Shown here piece after piece: positions 9,180 to 18,409 of a stretch of DNA of 64,000 nt. Position numbers and translations under genes: made by a program. How positions within the stretch are numbered: the stretch's first letter is position 1; each line of letters opens with the position of its first letter. The notes beneath the pieces were generated by a model. It ran no database searches. It had not been told where the DNA came from and worked only from the letters and a program-made list of their open reading frames with translations. Origin of the DNA: Alsobacter metallidurans (GTDB lineage: Bacteria; Pseudomonadota; Alphaproteobacteria; Rhizobiales; Beijerinckiaceae). The DNA lies in contig NZ_BMES01000003.1 in the NCBI RefSeq assembly GCF_014636935.1, forward strand, positions 310,001-374,000, given 5' to 3'.

Positions 9180-9211
9180 CTCCGGCCTGCGCAGATGAGC
9201 GCAGGCCGGAG
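9180..9211 (+). terminator. Strong hairpin after the PRC-barrel gene
   Basis: A perfect 13-bp stem (CTCCGGCCTGCGC / GCGCAGGCCGGAG) with a 6-base loop begins 8 bp after the PRC-barrel stop codon. It is followed by GATCGTCGTT rather than a clean U-tract, so it may act as an intrinsic terminator of limited efficiency or as a 3'-end stabiliser. The rest of the gap to 9431 shows no gene. Confidence 0.6.
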
Positions 9212-9431
9212 ATCGTCGTTCCGTCAGGCCGGGACCGTATCTGGCGGCCATCCGGCTCAACAGGATTAACGGTTGCTTGCAGATACGGACAATTGACAGG
9301 ATCGCCGAAACACCCGGCCAACCAAGCCTTGGTTTCGACACGGGCTAGTCGTCGCATTCCATCAAATTTGAGGCATTTTTCTCAGCCGCTGCTGGGAGGA
9401 GCGGCGGCAGGGTCATCCCATCGAGACAGGG

Positions 9432-10073
9432 ATGGTCATGGTCCTCAAGTCGCTCCTCCGTTTGTCCACCGCAGCGCTGCTGATCGGCCTCGGCATGGCC
9501 CCCGCCTCGGCGGCGCCGTCCGACCGTCTGGCGAGCCTGCCTCTGGCCGAACCGGCGACCGCCTCCGGCGCGGCGCGGCCGATCATCGCCTGGCAGGAAT
9601 TCTGCAACCGCAACATCGCGGAATGCCGGGTCGACCTGAGCCAGCCCGAGCGCATCGCGCTGACGCCCCAGACCTGGAAGCTGCTCGTCGACGTCAACAA
9701 CAAGGTCAACCGCTCGCTCCGGCCGCTCACCGATCTCGAGCACTGGGGCGTGGTCGACCATTGGGATTTCGGCGAGGACGGCTTCGGCGATTGCGAGGAC
9801 TACCAGCTTCTGAAGCGGCGACGCCTCGCCGAGGCGGGCCTGCCGCGCCGCGCCATGCTGATGACCGTGGTGCTTGACGAGAACAACGAGGGGCACGCCG
9901 TCCTGATGGTGCGTACGGACCGCGGCGACATCGTGCTCGACAACAAGCGAGACGAGGTCCTCACCTGGCAGCAGACGGGCTACGTCTACGTCAAGCGCGA
10001 GAGCCAGACCGAGACCGCCTGGGTCAGCCTCAACCACGCCTCAGGGGTGACCGCCACGGCGTCCAAGCGCTGA
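9432..10073 (+). CDS. Transglutaminase-like cysteine peptidase (BTLCP family)
   Basis: A predicted periplasmic cysteine peptidase of the bacterial transglutaminase-like family. The 213-residue protein has a signal peptide (about residues 1-28, ending APASAA). The catalytic triad is visible as Cys121 in GFGDCEDYQLLKR, His155 in NEGHAVLMV and Asp170 in IVLDNK. The best-known relative is LapG, which cleaves a surface adhesin, but no LapD- or adhesin-like gene is present here. It converges with corC, 9 bp apart. Confidence 0.88.
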   Translation: MVMVLKSLLRLSTAALLIGLGMAPASAAPSDRLASLPLAEPATASGAARPIIAWQEFCNRNIAECRVDLSQPERIALTPQTWKLLVDVNNKVNRSLRPLTDLEHWGVVDHWDFGEDGFGDCEDYQLLKRRRLAEAGLPRRAMLMTVVLDENNEGHAVLMVRTDRGDIVLDNKRDEVLTWQQTGYVYVKRESQTETAWVSLNHASGVTATASKR

Positions 10074-10082
10074 GCCGCCGGC

Positions 10083-11381
10083 TCACTCGGCCGCATTGAG
10101 CCGGCTCACGGGCGTGATCCGCAGCGCCGTGATGCGGTTGCGCGACTTGCGCAGCACCTGGAAACGGTAGCCGTAGAAGGTGAAAACCTGGCCGGCGTCC
10201 GGGATGATCTGCGCCTCGTGGATCACCAGGCCGGCGATCGTGGTGGCCTCCTCGTCCGGCAATCCCCAGTCCATTGCGCGGTTCAGGTCGCGCACCGGCA
10301 CCGAGCCGTCGACGCTGACCGAGCCGTCCGCATGGGGCCGCACGCCCTGAACGCTGAGATCGTGCTCGTCCTTGATGTCGCCGACGATCTCCTCGAGGAT
10401 GTCCTCCAGCGTCACCAGCCCCATCACCTCGCCATACTCGTCCACCACCAGCGCGAAATGCGTCTTGCGGGTGAGAAAGGCCTTGAGCTGGTCGGCCAGC
10501 GAGGTCGTGTCGGGCACGAACCACGGGTCAAGCGCGATCGCCTTCACGTCGAGCCGCTTGGCGTCGCCCTGCACGGCGTCCAGCGCCCGCAGGAGGTCCT
10601 TTGCGTGCAGCACGCCGACGATGTTCTCGGGCGTGCCCGACCACAGCGGCAGGCGCGTATAGGGCGAGGCCAGCACCTCGCGGACAATCTCCTCCGAGCC
10701 CAGATCGGCCGAGATCGTGCGCATCTTGGTGCGATGGATCATCACGTCCGAGACGCCGAGCTCCTCGAGGTCGAGAAGTCCGCCGAACATGCGCCGCGCC
10801 TCCTTCTCGACGCCGCCCTCGCGATGCAGCAGGTCCACGGTTCCGCGGATCTCCTCGCTGGCCGACAGCACGCTCTTGTGCTCGCTGATGTCGACCTTGA
10901 ACATCCGCAGCACGAAGCGGACGAAGGCCTCGATCGCCATCGTGAGCGGCCCGAACAGCGCCACGACCCACGACACCGGGCGCGCCAGCAGCAGCGCGGT
11001 CTGGTCCGGCTTGTTGATCGCCACCGTCTTGGGCATCACCTCGGCGAACACCACCACGAGGATCGACATCGCCACGGTGGCGTAGATCACGCCCTCTGAG
11101 CCGAAGAACTGCACCAGCACGCTGGTGGTGAACGCCGACGCCCCGATGTTGACGACGTTGTTGCCGATCAGCATGGCGCCGATCAGCCGCTCGCGCGCGA
11201 TCAGCAGCCGGTTCACGATGCTGGCGCGCTTGTCGCCGCCGTCCTGCAGGGCGTGCATGCGGGCCCGCGAGGCCGCCGTCAGCGCCGTTTCGGCCCCCGA
11301 GAAGAAGGCCGAGAGCGCCAGGCAGAAGATCACGATCGCAAGCGCCAGCCAGGGGTTCGCTTGGAACTCGATTTTTTCCAT
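10083..11381 (-). CDS. CNNM/CorC-type membrane protein (DUF21, CBS pair, CorC_HlyC domain)
   Basis: A 432-residue inner-membrane protein, often annotated hemolysin-like. An N-terminal DUF21 membrane domain (about residues 1-190, several hydrophobic segments) is followed by a CBS pair (about 205-330) and a C-terminal CorC_HlyC domain (about 345-425). CNNM relatives transport or sense Mg2+, possibly with Na+ exchange. Its start lies 11 bp after the aroB stop, so it is the last gene of an aroK-aroB-corC transcription unit. Confidence 0.88.
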   Translation of the reverse strand: MEKIEFQANPWLALAIVIFCLALSAFFSGAETALTAASRARMHALQDGGDKRASIVNRLLIARERLIGAMLIGNNVVNIGASAFTTSVLVQFFGSEGVIYATVAMSILVVVFAEVMPKTVAINKPDQTALLLARPVSWVVALFGPLTMAIEAFVRFVLRMFKVDISEHKSVLSASEEIRGTVDLLHREGGVEKEARRMFGGLLDLEELGVSDVMIHRTKMRTISADLGSEEIVREVLASPYTRLPLWSGTPENIVGVLHAKDLLRALDAVQGDAKRLDVKAIALDPWFVPDTTSLADQLKAFLTRKTHFALVVDEYGEVMGLVTLEDILEEIVGDIKDEHDLSVQGVRPHADGSVSVDGSVPVRDLNRAMDWGLPDEEATTIAGLVIHEAQIIPDAGQVFTFYGYRFQVLRKSRNRITALRITPVSRLNAAE

Positions 11382-11392
11382 GGTCCCTTAAT

Positions 11393-12517
11393 TCAGGTGC
11401 GATCCAGCTCGGCGTCAAGGAAAGCCCGCACGCGGTCCGCATCCACCCCGCGGGCGATAAAGCTTTGGCCGACGCCACGCGCCAGAATGAACGTCAGCGC
11501 GCCGCGCTGGACCTTCTTGTCCTGGAACATGGCGTCCAGGATCGCGGCGGCGCCGCCGTCCCAACCCGGGATGTCACGAATGCGCGTCGGCAGGCCGACG
11601 GTTCGCAGGTGGCCCTCCACCCGCCCGGCGTCCTGCCCGGAGCACAAGCCAAGCGCGGCCGAGAACCGAAACGCGCAGGCGAGCCCCACCGCGACCGCCT
11701 CGCCATGGACGAGCCGGGCGCCGTCGTAGCGCGTCAGCCGCTCAAACGCGTGCGCGAAGGTGTGACCGAGGTTCAGGAGAGCGCGGTCGCCCTCCTCCTT
11801 TTCGTCGCGCACCACCATGGCGGCCTTGGCGGCGCAACTCGTCCGGATGGCGTGCACCCTGTCAGGACCGCCCGCGAACACGCCGCGATGATGCTCCTCG
11901 AGCCAGCCAAAGAACGCCGCGTCGTCGATAAGGCCGTATTTCGCCACCTCGGCGTAGCCGGCCCGGAATTCGCGTTCCGCCAACGTATCGAGCGCCCCGA
12001 CATCGGCCAGCACCAGGATGGGCTGGTGAAACGCCCCCACCAGGTTCTTGCCGTGGGCCGAGTTGATGCCCGTCTTGCCGCCCACCGATGAATCAACCTG
12101 CGCGAGCAGGCTGGTGGGGATCTGCACGAAGCGCATCCCGCGACGCACCACCGCGGCCGCGAAGCCCGCGAGGTCGCCGATCACGCCACCGCCCAGCGCC
12201 ACCACGATGTCGCCGCGCTCCATGCGGGCGCCGATCACCGCGTCGCAGACCTCCTGCAGGCCCGCATAGCTCTTGGACGCTTCGCCGGGCGCGCAAACCA
12301 CGCTTTCGTGGCGGATGCCGGCCGCCGCGAGGCTCTGCTCCAGGGCGCCAAGATGCGCCTTTGCGACATTCGCGTCCGTCACCACCGCGCAGGCGGCCCC
12401 GGGCGCCACGGCGGCGATCAGAGCGCCGGCGCGCCCGATCAGGCCCCTTCCGATTTGGATGTCATAGGCGCGATCGCCCAGCGGCACATGGACGACGACG
12501 TCCTCGACCTCGCTCAT
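11393..12517 (-). CDS. aroB: 3-dehydroquinate synthase
   Basis: Second enzyme of the shikimate pathway: DAHP to 3-dehydroquinate, using NAD+ and a divalent metal. The 374-residue protein has the NAD-binding GGGVIGDLAGFAAA, the active-site SLLAQVDSSVGGKTGIN segment and metal-ligand regions including GHTFAHAFE. Its ATG overlaps the aroK stop as ATGA, so the two are probably translationally coupled. The aroK-aroB order is the usual one in proteobacteria. Confidence 0.96.
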   Translation of the reverse strand: MSEVEDVVVHVPLGDRAYDIQIGRGLIGRAGALIAAVAPGAACAVVTDANVAKAHLGALEQSLAAAGIRHESVVCAPGEASKSYAGLQEVCDAVIGARMERGDIVVALGGGVIGDLAGFAAAVVRRGMRFVQIPTSLLAQVDSSVGGKTGINSAHGKNLVGAFHQPILVLADVGALDTLAEREFRAGYAEVAKYGLIDDAAFFGWLEEHHRGVFAGGPDRVHAIRTSCAAKAAMVVRDEKEEGDRALLNLGHTFAHAFERLTRYDGARLVHGEAVAVGLACAFRFSAALGLCSGQDAGRVEGHLRTVGLPTRIRDIPGWDGGAAAILDAMFQDKKVQRGALTFILARGVGQSFIARGVDADRVRAFLDAELDRT

Positions 12518-13110
12518 TCGGCCGCTCCGTCCAGGGAAAAGCGCTGCGCCAGCGCGTCGATGATCTCGCCCACCACCACGTCATGCGGGACGTCGCGCGA
12601 CAGCACCGTGATGTCCGAATGGGCGTAGACCGGATAGCGCTCGTCGATGAGCCGCCGGAGCGTCCCCTCGGGATCGGGGTTCTTCAGGAGCGGGCGGTTC
12701 GACCGCTTGCGCACGCGGCGCATCAGCACGTCAGCGTCCGCCTTGAGCCACACCGACAGTCCCATGCGGCCGACGCGTTCCCGCGTTTCGGCGCTCATGT
12801 AGGCGCCGCCGCCCGTCGCCAGCACCTTGGGGCCTTCGGCCAGCAGCCGCGCGATCACGCGCCGTTCGCCGTCCCGGAAATCCGACTCGCCGCGGCTGGC
12901 GAAGATCTCCGGAATCGTCATGCCGGCCGCCTTCTCGATCTCGACGTCCGCGTCTGCGAACGGCATCTGGAGCTTCATGGCGAGGCGCCGGCCGACAGAG
13001 CTCTTGCCGGCGCCCATCATGCCGACGAGCACGAGCGAACGTTCGCCGAGCGCCGCACGAAGCCGCTCGATCTCCCCGGTATCGCTTCTCGTCTCCGCGA
13101 CGGCGCTCAC
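12514..13110 (-). CDS. aroK: Shikimate kinase
   Basis: Phosphorylates shikimate with ATP. I chose the GTG at 13110, preceded by GGAGGGTGGAA, a strong ribosome binding site. This gives 198 residues, whereas an open frame back to 13317 would add about 69 basic, unconserved residues. The P-loop GMMGAGKS lies at residues 30-37, the shikimate-binding DVEIEKAAG follows, and VLATGGGAY is the conserved Gly-rich segment. The LID arginine is in RKRSNRPLL. It heads the aroK-aroB-corC unit and is divergent from the small membrane protein before xerD. Confidence 0.94.
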   Translation of the reverse strand: MSAVAETRSDTGEIERLRAALGERSLVLVGMMGAGKSSVGRRLAMKLQMPFADADVEIEKAAGMTIPEIFASRGESDFRDGERRVIARLLAEGPKVLATGGGAYMSAETRERVGRMGLSVWLKADADVLMRRVRKRSNRPLLKNPDPEGTLRRLIDERYPVYAHSDITVLSRDVPHDVVVGEIIDALAQRFSLDGAAE

Positions 13111-13279
13111 TTCCACCCTCCGCAAGCCCGCCAGCCTGCGGCGGCCCTTTGGCGATCCGATCGGCCCGGACAGGATCTCCGACGCCTCCTCTAGCACGGA
13201 CCGCACCGGGTTTTCACGCCCTCTTGCGTTCAACCTGAGGGCGTGTTCGAAAGGTGAACCCCTCCTTGATGAGCGCACC

Positions 13280-13423
13280 GTGCCGGTCATCCTCCGTTTC
13301 CTGTTGATCTGCGCCATTCTGGCTGGCTTGGGCTATGCCGGGCTTTGGGCCTTGGCGACCTTTTATGAACCCGAGCAACGCGAGATCACGGTGACGATCC
13401 CGGCGTCGAAACTGCCGCGATGA
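13280..13423 (+). CDS. 47-residue single-span membrane protein coupled to xerD
   Basis: A small ORF from the GTG at 13280, with TTGATGAGCG upstream as a weak ribosome binding site. Residues 1-29 are a single hydrophobic helix (VPVILRFLLICAILAGLGYA, then LWALATFY), followed by a short polar tail (EPEQREITVTIPASKLPR). Its stop overlaps the xerD start as ATGA, so translation is probably coupled. The function is unknown. The clean helix, plausible codon use and ATGA junction make it likely to be real. Confidence 0.65.
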   Translation: MPVILRFLLICAILAGLGYAGLWALATFYEPEQREITVTIPASKLPR

Positions 13424-14475
13424 GACGGCCCCGCGCCACCTCTGCGGCGCGTTCGCCGGCTCCGGCCCGGCCTCGCGAGGGTGTGGCGCCCAAGCCGGGA
13501 TCTGCGCCCAAGTCGGGATCAGCCCCCAAGTCGGGCTCGGCCGCCAGCGTCGACGCCTTCCTGGCCATGCTGTCCGCCGAGCGCGGCGCAGCCGCCAACA
13601 CGCTGGACGCCTACAAACGCGATCTCGACGACTATGCGGGCTTCCTCGCGACCGAGGGACGCGACGTGCTCGACGTCGGCACGGAATTGATTCGCGCCTT
13701 TCTGGCCGACCTCTCGGCCCGCGGGCTGAAGACTTCGTCGGCCGCCCGCCGGCTCTCGGCCGTGAAGCAGCTGCACAAGTTCCTGTATGGCGAGAGCTAC
13801 CGCACGGACGACCCCACGGTGGCGCTGAGCGGCCCCAAGCGCGGCCGTCCGCTGCCCAAGGTGATGCAGATCGGCGAGGTCGACCGGCTGCTCGACACCG
13901 CCGCCGAGGGGTTGGACGACGCCGGCCGTCCGCTCGGCGAGCGCCTGCGGGCGGCCCGGCTCTCGGCGCTGCTGGAGGCGCTCTACGGCACCGGCCTGCG
14001 CGTGAGCGAACTGGTCGCCCTGCCGGCCAGCGCCGCCCGCGTGCGCGACCAGATGATCGTGGTGCGCGGCAAGGGCGGCAAGGAACGCCTCGTGCCGATG
14101 AACGCCCGCGCCAAGGCGGCGATCGCACGCTACATGGCGCTGCGCGAGGAGGCCGCCGCGCAAGACCGCGGGCTGGGCGCACCGAGCCCATGGCTGTTTC
14201 CGGCCGACAGCGTCTCGGGCCACCTCACCCGCCAGGCCTTCGCGCGCGACCTGAAGGCCTGTGCGGCCGCGGCCGGCCTCTCGGCCGACAAGGTGAGCCC
14301 CCACGTCCTCCGGCACGCCTTCGCGAGCCACCTCCTGCACAACGGCGCGGACCTGCGCGTCGTCCAGCAGCTGCTCGGGCACGCCGACATCTCCACGACG
14401 CAGATCTACACGCATGTGGTCGACGAGCGGCTCAAGAGCCTGGTGCGGGATCTGCATCCGCTGGGTGACGAGTAG
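13420..14475 (+). CDS. xerD: Site-specific tyrosine recombinase XerD
   Basis: Resolves chromosome dimers at dif with XerC. After an unusual basic Pro/Ser/Ala N-terminus (residues 1-41), the SAM-like core-binding domain spans about 43-130 and the catalytic domain about 145-340. All catalytic residues are present: Arg194 in TGLRVSEL, Lys218 in VRGKGGKERLVP, His295 and Arg298 in HVLRHAFASH, His321 in LLGHADIS, and Tyr330 in TTQIYTH. At 351 residues it is about 50 longer than E. coli XerD, all from the N-terminal extension. The location beside aro genes argues for the housekeeping recombinase rather than a mobile-element integrase. XerD rather than XerC is a judgement from overall similarity. Confidence 0.88.
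   Translation: MRRPRATSAARSPAPARPREGVAPKPGSAPKSGSAPKSGSAASVDAFLAMLSAERGAAANTLDAYKRDLDDYAGFLATEGRDVLDVGTELIRAFLADLSARGLKTSSAARRLSAVKQLHKFLYGESYRTDDPTVALSGPKRGRPLPKVMQIGEVDRLLDTAAEGLDDAGRPLGERLRAARLSALLEALYGTGLRVSELVALPASAARVRDQMIVVRGKGGKERLVPMNARAKAAIARYMALREEAAAQDRGLGAPSPWLFPADSVSGHLTRQAFARDLKACAAAAGLSADKVSPHVLRHAFASHLLHNGADLRVVQQLLGHADISTTQIYTHVVDERLKSLVRDLHPLGDE
13486..13539 (+). repeat. 18-bp tandem repeat (3 units) inside xerD
   Basis: Three in-frame copies of an 18-bp unit encode APKPGS, APKSGS and APKSGS at XerD residues 23-40, before the core-binding domain. The copies differ at only a few bases. Such a tract can change length by slippage without breaking the frame. Confidence 0.85.
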
Positions 14476-14553
14476 CCGTCCCGCAATCGGCGCTTGCTTG
14501 CGCCGCAGCCGCCCCTCAGCCAAGCTCGAGCTCAGCCTTTCGGTGAGCTCTCG

Positions 14554-15408
14554 ATGCGCGCGCTCCTTTCCATTCTGCTGGCGTTCGTCGGCGCCCCGTT
14601 GCTTGCGCCGGCCGCGGCCCGCGCCGAAGATCCGAAACCCGAGATCGTGTCCGTCAACGGCATGGTCACGCAGGTCTTCGTACCGCCCGGCCAAGGGCCT
14701 TTCCCGGTGCTGGTGTTCTCGCATGGGCGCTCCGGCGCGCCGGCCGAACGCGCCGCGCTCGACCATCCCATTCCACTCGGCCACGCTGGCTATTGGGTGG
14801 GCAAGGGTTTCGCGGTCGTGGCTCCCATTCGCCCCGGCTATGGGGCGACCGGAGGCGCCGACCAGGAAAACAGCGGCGCCCGCTGGGACGCCCAGGGCCA
14901 ATGCCCGGGCGCGCCGAATGTCGGCCGCGCCCTCGGCAACGCCGCCACGGCCGTGCGGGCCGCGCTGGACTGGGCCCGCAACCAGAGCTGGGCCAAGCGC
15001 GACCGCATCATCCTGGCCGGCCAGTCGGTCGGCGGCATGACGAGCGTCGTGCTGGGCGGGCAGAACCCGCCAGGCGTGGTGGGGATCATCAATTTCTCGG
15101 GCGGCGCGGCCGGCGATCCAACGAAACATCCCGGCCAGAGCTGCGGCGTCGACGACCTCGCGACGGTGTACGGGGCGGCAGGACGCGGGACGCGGGCGCC
15201 GAGCCTCTGGCTCTACGCGTCAAACGACCTTTACTGGGGAGCCGAAGCCCCGAGGCGCTGGCACCAGGCGTTTGCGTTGGGCGGCAGCCGGACAAAATTC
15301 GTCATGACCGCGCCCGTGCCGGATGCGGACGGGCACAATTTGATGCGCCGCGGCGGCCGGCTCTGGTCCGAGCACGTCAACCCGTTCGTGGCGTCGCTCG
15401 GGTTTTGA
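14554..15408 (+). CDS. Exported alpha/beta hydrolase (dienelactone hydrolase-like)
   Basis: A secreted alpha/beta-hydrolase of 284 residues. The ATG at 14554 begins a signal peptide (MRALLSILLAFVGAPLL, cleavage near AAARAED); a start at 14494 would add 20 residues before it. The nucleophile elbow is GQSVGGM. VFSHGRSG is the oxyanion-hole strand, and DADGHNLM near the C-terminus supplies the catalytic His. It stands alone downstream of xerD and converges with metW, 3 bp apart. The substrate is unknown; a carboxylester or peptide bond is likely. Confidence 0.82.
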   Translation: MRALLSILLAFVGAPLLAPAAARAEDPKPEIVSVNGMVTQVFVPPGQGPFPVLVFSHGRSGAPAERAALDHPIPLGHAGYWVGKGFAVVAPIRPGYGATGGADQENSGARWDAQGQCPGAPNVGRALGNAATAVRAALDWARNQSWAKRDRIILAGQSVGGMTSVVLGGQNPPGVVGIINFSGGAAGDPTKHPGQSCGVDDLATVYGAAGRGTRAPSLWLYASNDLYWGAEAPRRWHQAFALGGSRTKFVMTAPVPDADGHNLMRRGGRLWSEHVNPFVASLGF

Positions 15409-15411
15409 GCC

Positions 15412-16050
15412 TCAGCGCTCGCGCGACAACACCAGCACGGCCTGCTCGCCGAACAGGTTCCACACCCACCACGGCATGGTGAGCCTCACCTGGCGGCCGC
15501 CGGCGTCCAGCGCCACGCCCTTCTCGATATGCGCGCCGACCTCGTCGCAGAGGTCAATGAAGTCGCGGATCGTGCAGAAATGGATGTTGGGCGTCTCGTG
15601 CCACGACACCGGCAGGTTTTCGGTGACGGGCATCCGCCCTCCGAAAGCGAGCCGCGTCCGGATCTTCCAGTGGCCGAAATTCGGGAACGACACGATCGCG
15701 CGTCGGCCGATCCGCAGCATGTGGTCGAGCACCACCTTGGGCCGGCGCGTCGCCTGGATGGTCTGCGACAGGATCACGTAGTCGAAGCTGTTGTCGGGGT
15801 AGTCGGCGAGGTCGGCGTCGGCGTCGCCCTGGATCACCGACAGCCCATGCGCCACGCACTGGTTGACGCCTGCCTGGCTGAGCTCGATGCCGCGCGCGTC
15901 GACGTTGCGGCCGTCCTGCAGCATGCGCATCAGCGCGCCATCGCCGCAGCCGACGTCGAGCACGCGCGAGCCGGGCTCCACCATGCCGGCCACCAGCATA
16001 AGGTCGATTCGGGTCGCGGCCGCGCTCGTCGAGAACTGGGCGTCAGCCAC
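15412..16050 (-). CDS. metW: Methionine biosynthesis protein MetW
   Basis: Works with MetX in homoserine O-acylation; it is a methyltransferase-fold protein that is essential for methionine synthesis in several proteobacteria. The GTG at 16050 gives 212 residues and overlaps the end of metX by 8 bp. An open frame back to 16173 would lie inside metX. The SAM-fold motif is [12 protein letters not shown], followed by [12 protein letters not shown] and [20 protein letters not shown] is a hallmark of MetW. Confidence 0.94.
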   Translation of the reverse strand: MADAQFSTSAAATRIDLMLVAGMVEPGSRVLDVGCGDGALMRMLQDGRNVDARGIELSQAGVNQCVAHGLSVIQGDADADLADYPDNSFDYVILSQTIQATRRPKVVLDHMLRIGRRAIVSFPNFGHWKIRTRLAFGGRMPVTENLPVSWHETPNIHFCTIRDFIDLCDEVGAHIEKGVALDAGGRQVRLTMPWWVWNLFGEQAVLVLSRER

Positions 16051-17242
16051 GCGCCGCCTCCACGAGGCCGCGCGCCCGGGCGGCCGAATCGATGAAGCCC
16101 TTGGTGGTGGCAAAAAGCTCCGGCACGTCGAGCAGAAATGCGTCGTGGCCCTTGTCGGTCTCGATCTCCACAAAGGAGACGGACGCGCCCGATGCGTTCA
16201 GCGCATGCACGACTGCGCGGCTGTCGCTGGTCGGGAACAGCCAGTCCGACGTGAACGACACCACGCAAAACCGCGTGCGCGCGCCCCGGAACGCCCCCGC
16301 GAGCTTGCCGTCGTAGTCGGCCGCGAGGTCGAAGTAGTCCATCGCGCGGGTGAGGTAGAGGTAGCTGTTGGCGTCGAAGCGCTCCACGAAGGAGCGGCCC
16401 TGGTAGCGCAGGTAGCTCTCGATCTCGAAGTCCGCGTCAAACGAAAAGGTCGGCGCGGCGCGGTCCTGCAGCTTGCGGCCGAACTTGCGATGCAGCGCCG
16501 GCTCGGACAGGTAGGTGATGTGCGCCGCCATGCGGGCCACCGCGAGGCCCTTCTCGGGCCGCACGCCCTCGGCCAGGTAGCGCCCGCCGCGCCAGTCCGG
16601 ATCCGCCATGATGGCCTGCCGCCCGACCTCGTGAAACGCGATGTTCTGGGCCGAATGCTTGGCCGCCGTGGCGATCGGCATGGCGCAGAACACCCGCTCT
16701 GGATAGCTCGCCGCCCATTGCAGCACCTGCATGCCGCCCATGGAGCCGCCCGCCACGCAAAACAGCGTGTCGATGCCCAGATGATCCACCAGCATCGCCT
16801 GAGCGCGCACCATGTCGCGCACGGTGACGACGGGAAAATCCAGCGCATAGGGCGCGCCGCCGTCCACCAGCAGCGAAGCCGGCCCCGTGGTGCCGAGGCA
16901 ACTCGCCAGCACGTTGGAGCAGATCACGAAGAAGCGGTCGGTGTCGATCGGCTTGCCGGGGCCGATCATGGTCTCCCACCAGCCATTCTTGCCCGTCACC
17001 GGATTGACGTTGGCGACGTGCTGGTCGCCCGTCAGGGCGTGGCAGATCAGCACCGCGTTGCTTTTGTCGGCGTTCAGCGCCCCGTACGTCTGGTACGCGA
17101 TGGTGAGCGGCGAAAGCGCCACGCCGCAGTCCAGATGCAGCGGCTGATCCGCGCCGAACCGCGCCACGAGGCTGGTCGGATCGTTCGCCTCGTTGCGGGG
17201 TGTGGGAGGGATCGCTTGGGTGCCGAGGGTCCGCGCCATCAT
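16043..17242 (-). CDS. metX: Homoserine O-acetyltransferase
   Basis: Activates homoserine for direct sulfhydrylation in methionine synthesis. The 399-residue alpha/beta-hydrolase has its nucleophile Ser167 in GGSMGGMQ and the catalytic His in [10 protein letters not shown] near the C-terminus. The family also includes succinyltransferases, and the sequence alone does not settle the acyl donor. It is co-transcribed with metW. The 93 bp upstream lack a recognisable SAM-II riboswitch, although many alphaproteobacterial metX genes have one. Confidence 0.94.
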   Translation of the reverse strand: MMARTLGTQAIPPTPRNEANDPTSLVARFGADQPLHLDCGVALSPLTIAYQTYGALNADKSNAVLICHALTGDQHVANVNPVTGKNGWWETMIGPGKPIDTDRFFVICSNVLASCLGTTGPASLLVDGGAPYALDFPVVTVRDMVRAQAMLVDHLGIDTLFCVAGGSMGGMQVLQWAASYPERVFCAMPIATAAKHSAQNIAFHEVGRQAIMADPDWRGGRYLAEGVRPEKGLAVARMAAHITYLSEPALHRKFGRKLQDRAAPTFSFDADFEIESYLRYQGRSFVERFDANSYLYLTRAMDYFDLAADYDGKLAGAFRGARTRFCVVSFTSDWLFPTSDSRAVVHALNASGASVSFVEIETDKGHDAFLLDVPELFATTKGFIDSAARARGLVEAARG

Positions 17243-17335
17243 TCCGCCAGTCAGGCCGTAACGTTCGGAGTACAGAACGTCCTTGGGTATCGGCGCGGCC
17301 GGCCCTTCGCAACAAAAATCATGCGCGGCAGCTGT

Positions 17336-18409
17336 TTACGCCCCGGCGGCGGCTTCCCAGACCTCGCCGGGCCGCAACGGTCGGAAGCGCTCGGGCGCGA
17401 CGCCATGCTCGGCCAGCGCCCGGACAAGCGCCTCGGGCGGGCGCTCGATCCCTTCGTCGGTGAGCTTGAACGTGCCCCAGTGATGCCCAAGCGCCTGCCG
17501 GGCGCCAGTGGCCACGAAGGCCCGCACGGCGTCGTCCGGGTTCATGTGCTGGTCGCGCATGAACCAGCGCGGCTCGAAGGCCCCAATCGGCAGGATCGCG
17601 AGCAGCGGCTCGCCGTGTTTGGCCCGAATGGCGCTGAACTGCGCGCCGTCCCCAAAGCCTGTGTCGCCCACGTGGTAGATGGCGCCCGCAGGCGTTTCCA
17701 GCACGAAGGCGGCCCAGAGCGCCCGCTGCCGGTCCAGCACGCCGCGCGCCGACCAGTGCTGCGCCGGCTCCACATGCACGTGCACGGCGTCCGACACGCG
17801 CACCCGGTCGCCCCAGTCATGCGCGAAGATCGGCGCCGCGATCCCGGCCTCGCGCAGGATCGCATCGTTGCCGAGCGGCGTGACGATCCGCAGCGGATGC
17901 GCGGCCACGAGCCGCCGCAAGGTGTCGATGTCGAGGTGGTCGTAGTGGTTGTGCGTCAGCAGCACGGCGTCGATCGGCGGCAGGTCCCCGAACGCGATGC
18001 CGGGCGGGTTGACGCGCTTTGGGCCGGCGAAAGACACGGGCGAGCAGCGCTCGGACCAGACCGGGTCGGTCAGCATGTTGAGCCCGGCGGTCTGGATCAG
18101 AAAGCTGGCGTGGCCCACCAGCGCGACCCGCAGACCCGCGCCCTCCACGCGCTGCGGCGGCCTGTCGCGGAAGGGGCTCGGGAATTCGTCCGGCCACTCC
18201 TCCTTGCCGTCCGCCAGGCGCCAGCGGACGAGGTCCTTGAAGCCTTTTCCGTTCTGCCCGCTGGGGTTGAAGAACTTCACGCCGTCGTAGTGATCCGAGA
18301 CGGGGCCTGAGTAATAGGGGTTGTGGCCGGAACGGAGCCCGACGAAACCGCCGAGCGCGGCCCCGAGAGCCGGCAGGGAAAAGAGCTTGAGCATGCGTCG
18401 CCTGTTCAT
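17336..18409 (-). CDS. Membrane-anchored or exported MBL-fold hydrolase (NAPE-PLD/UlaG-like)
   Basis: A metallo-beta-lactamase-fold protein of 357 residues. The ATG at 18409 begins MNRRRMLKLFSLPALGAALG, an RR-containing hydrophobic N-terminus that could be a Tat or uncleaved signal. The metal motif is LLTHNHYDHLD (His153, His155, Asp157, His158), with VGDTGFGDG and GHHWGTFKL later. The pattern VGHASFLIQ..TDPVWSERCSP is characteristic of the N-acyl-phosphatidylethanolamine phospholipase D-like branch, which suggests a lipid phosphodiester substrate; that is inference. Confidence 0.85.
   Translation of the reverse strand: MNRRRMLKLFSLPALGAALGGFVGLRSGHNPYYSGPVSDHYDGVKFFNPSGQNGKGFKDLVRWRLADGKEEWPDEFPSPFRDRPPQRVEGAGLRVALVGHASFLIQTAGLNMLTDPVWSERCSPVSFAGPKRVNPPGIAFGDLPPIDAVLLTHNHYDHLDIDTLRRLVAAHPLRIVTPLGNDAILREAGIAAPIFAHDWGDRVRVSDAVHVHVEPAQHWSARGVLDRQRALWAAFVLETPAGAIYHVGDTGFGDGAQFSAIRAKHGEPLLAILPIGAFEPRWFMRDQHMNPDDAVRAFVATGARQALGHHWGTFKLTDEGIERPPEALVRALAEHGVAPERFRPLRPGEVWEAAAGA

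Noticed and set aside
13420-14475. XerD-type recombinase as evidence of a mobile element
   Set aside because: The gene is coupled to a small protein beside aro genes, with no att sites, cargo or composition change; it fits the chromosomal dimer-resolution enzyme.
17243-17335. Possible SAM riboswitch upstream of metX
   Set aside because: I looked for the SAM-II core in the 93-bp gap on the minus strand and did not find its conserved sequence blocks.
15863-18310. An 815-codon plus-strand open frame across metW, metX and an MBL gene
   Set aside because: It spans three convincing minus-strand genes and shows only His/Arg/Gly-rich shadow composition.
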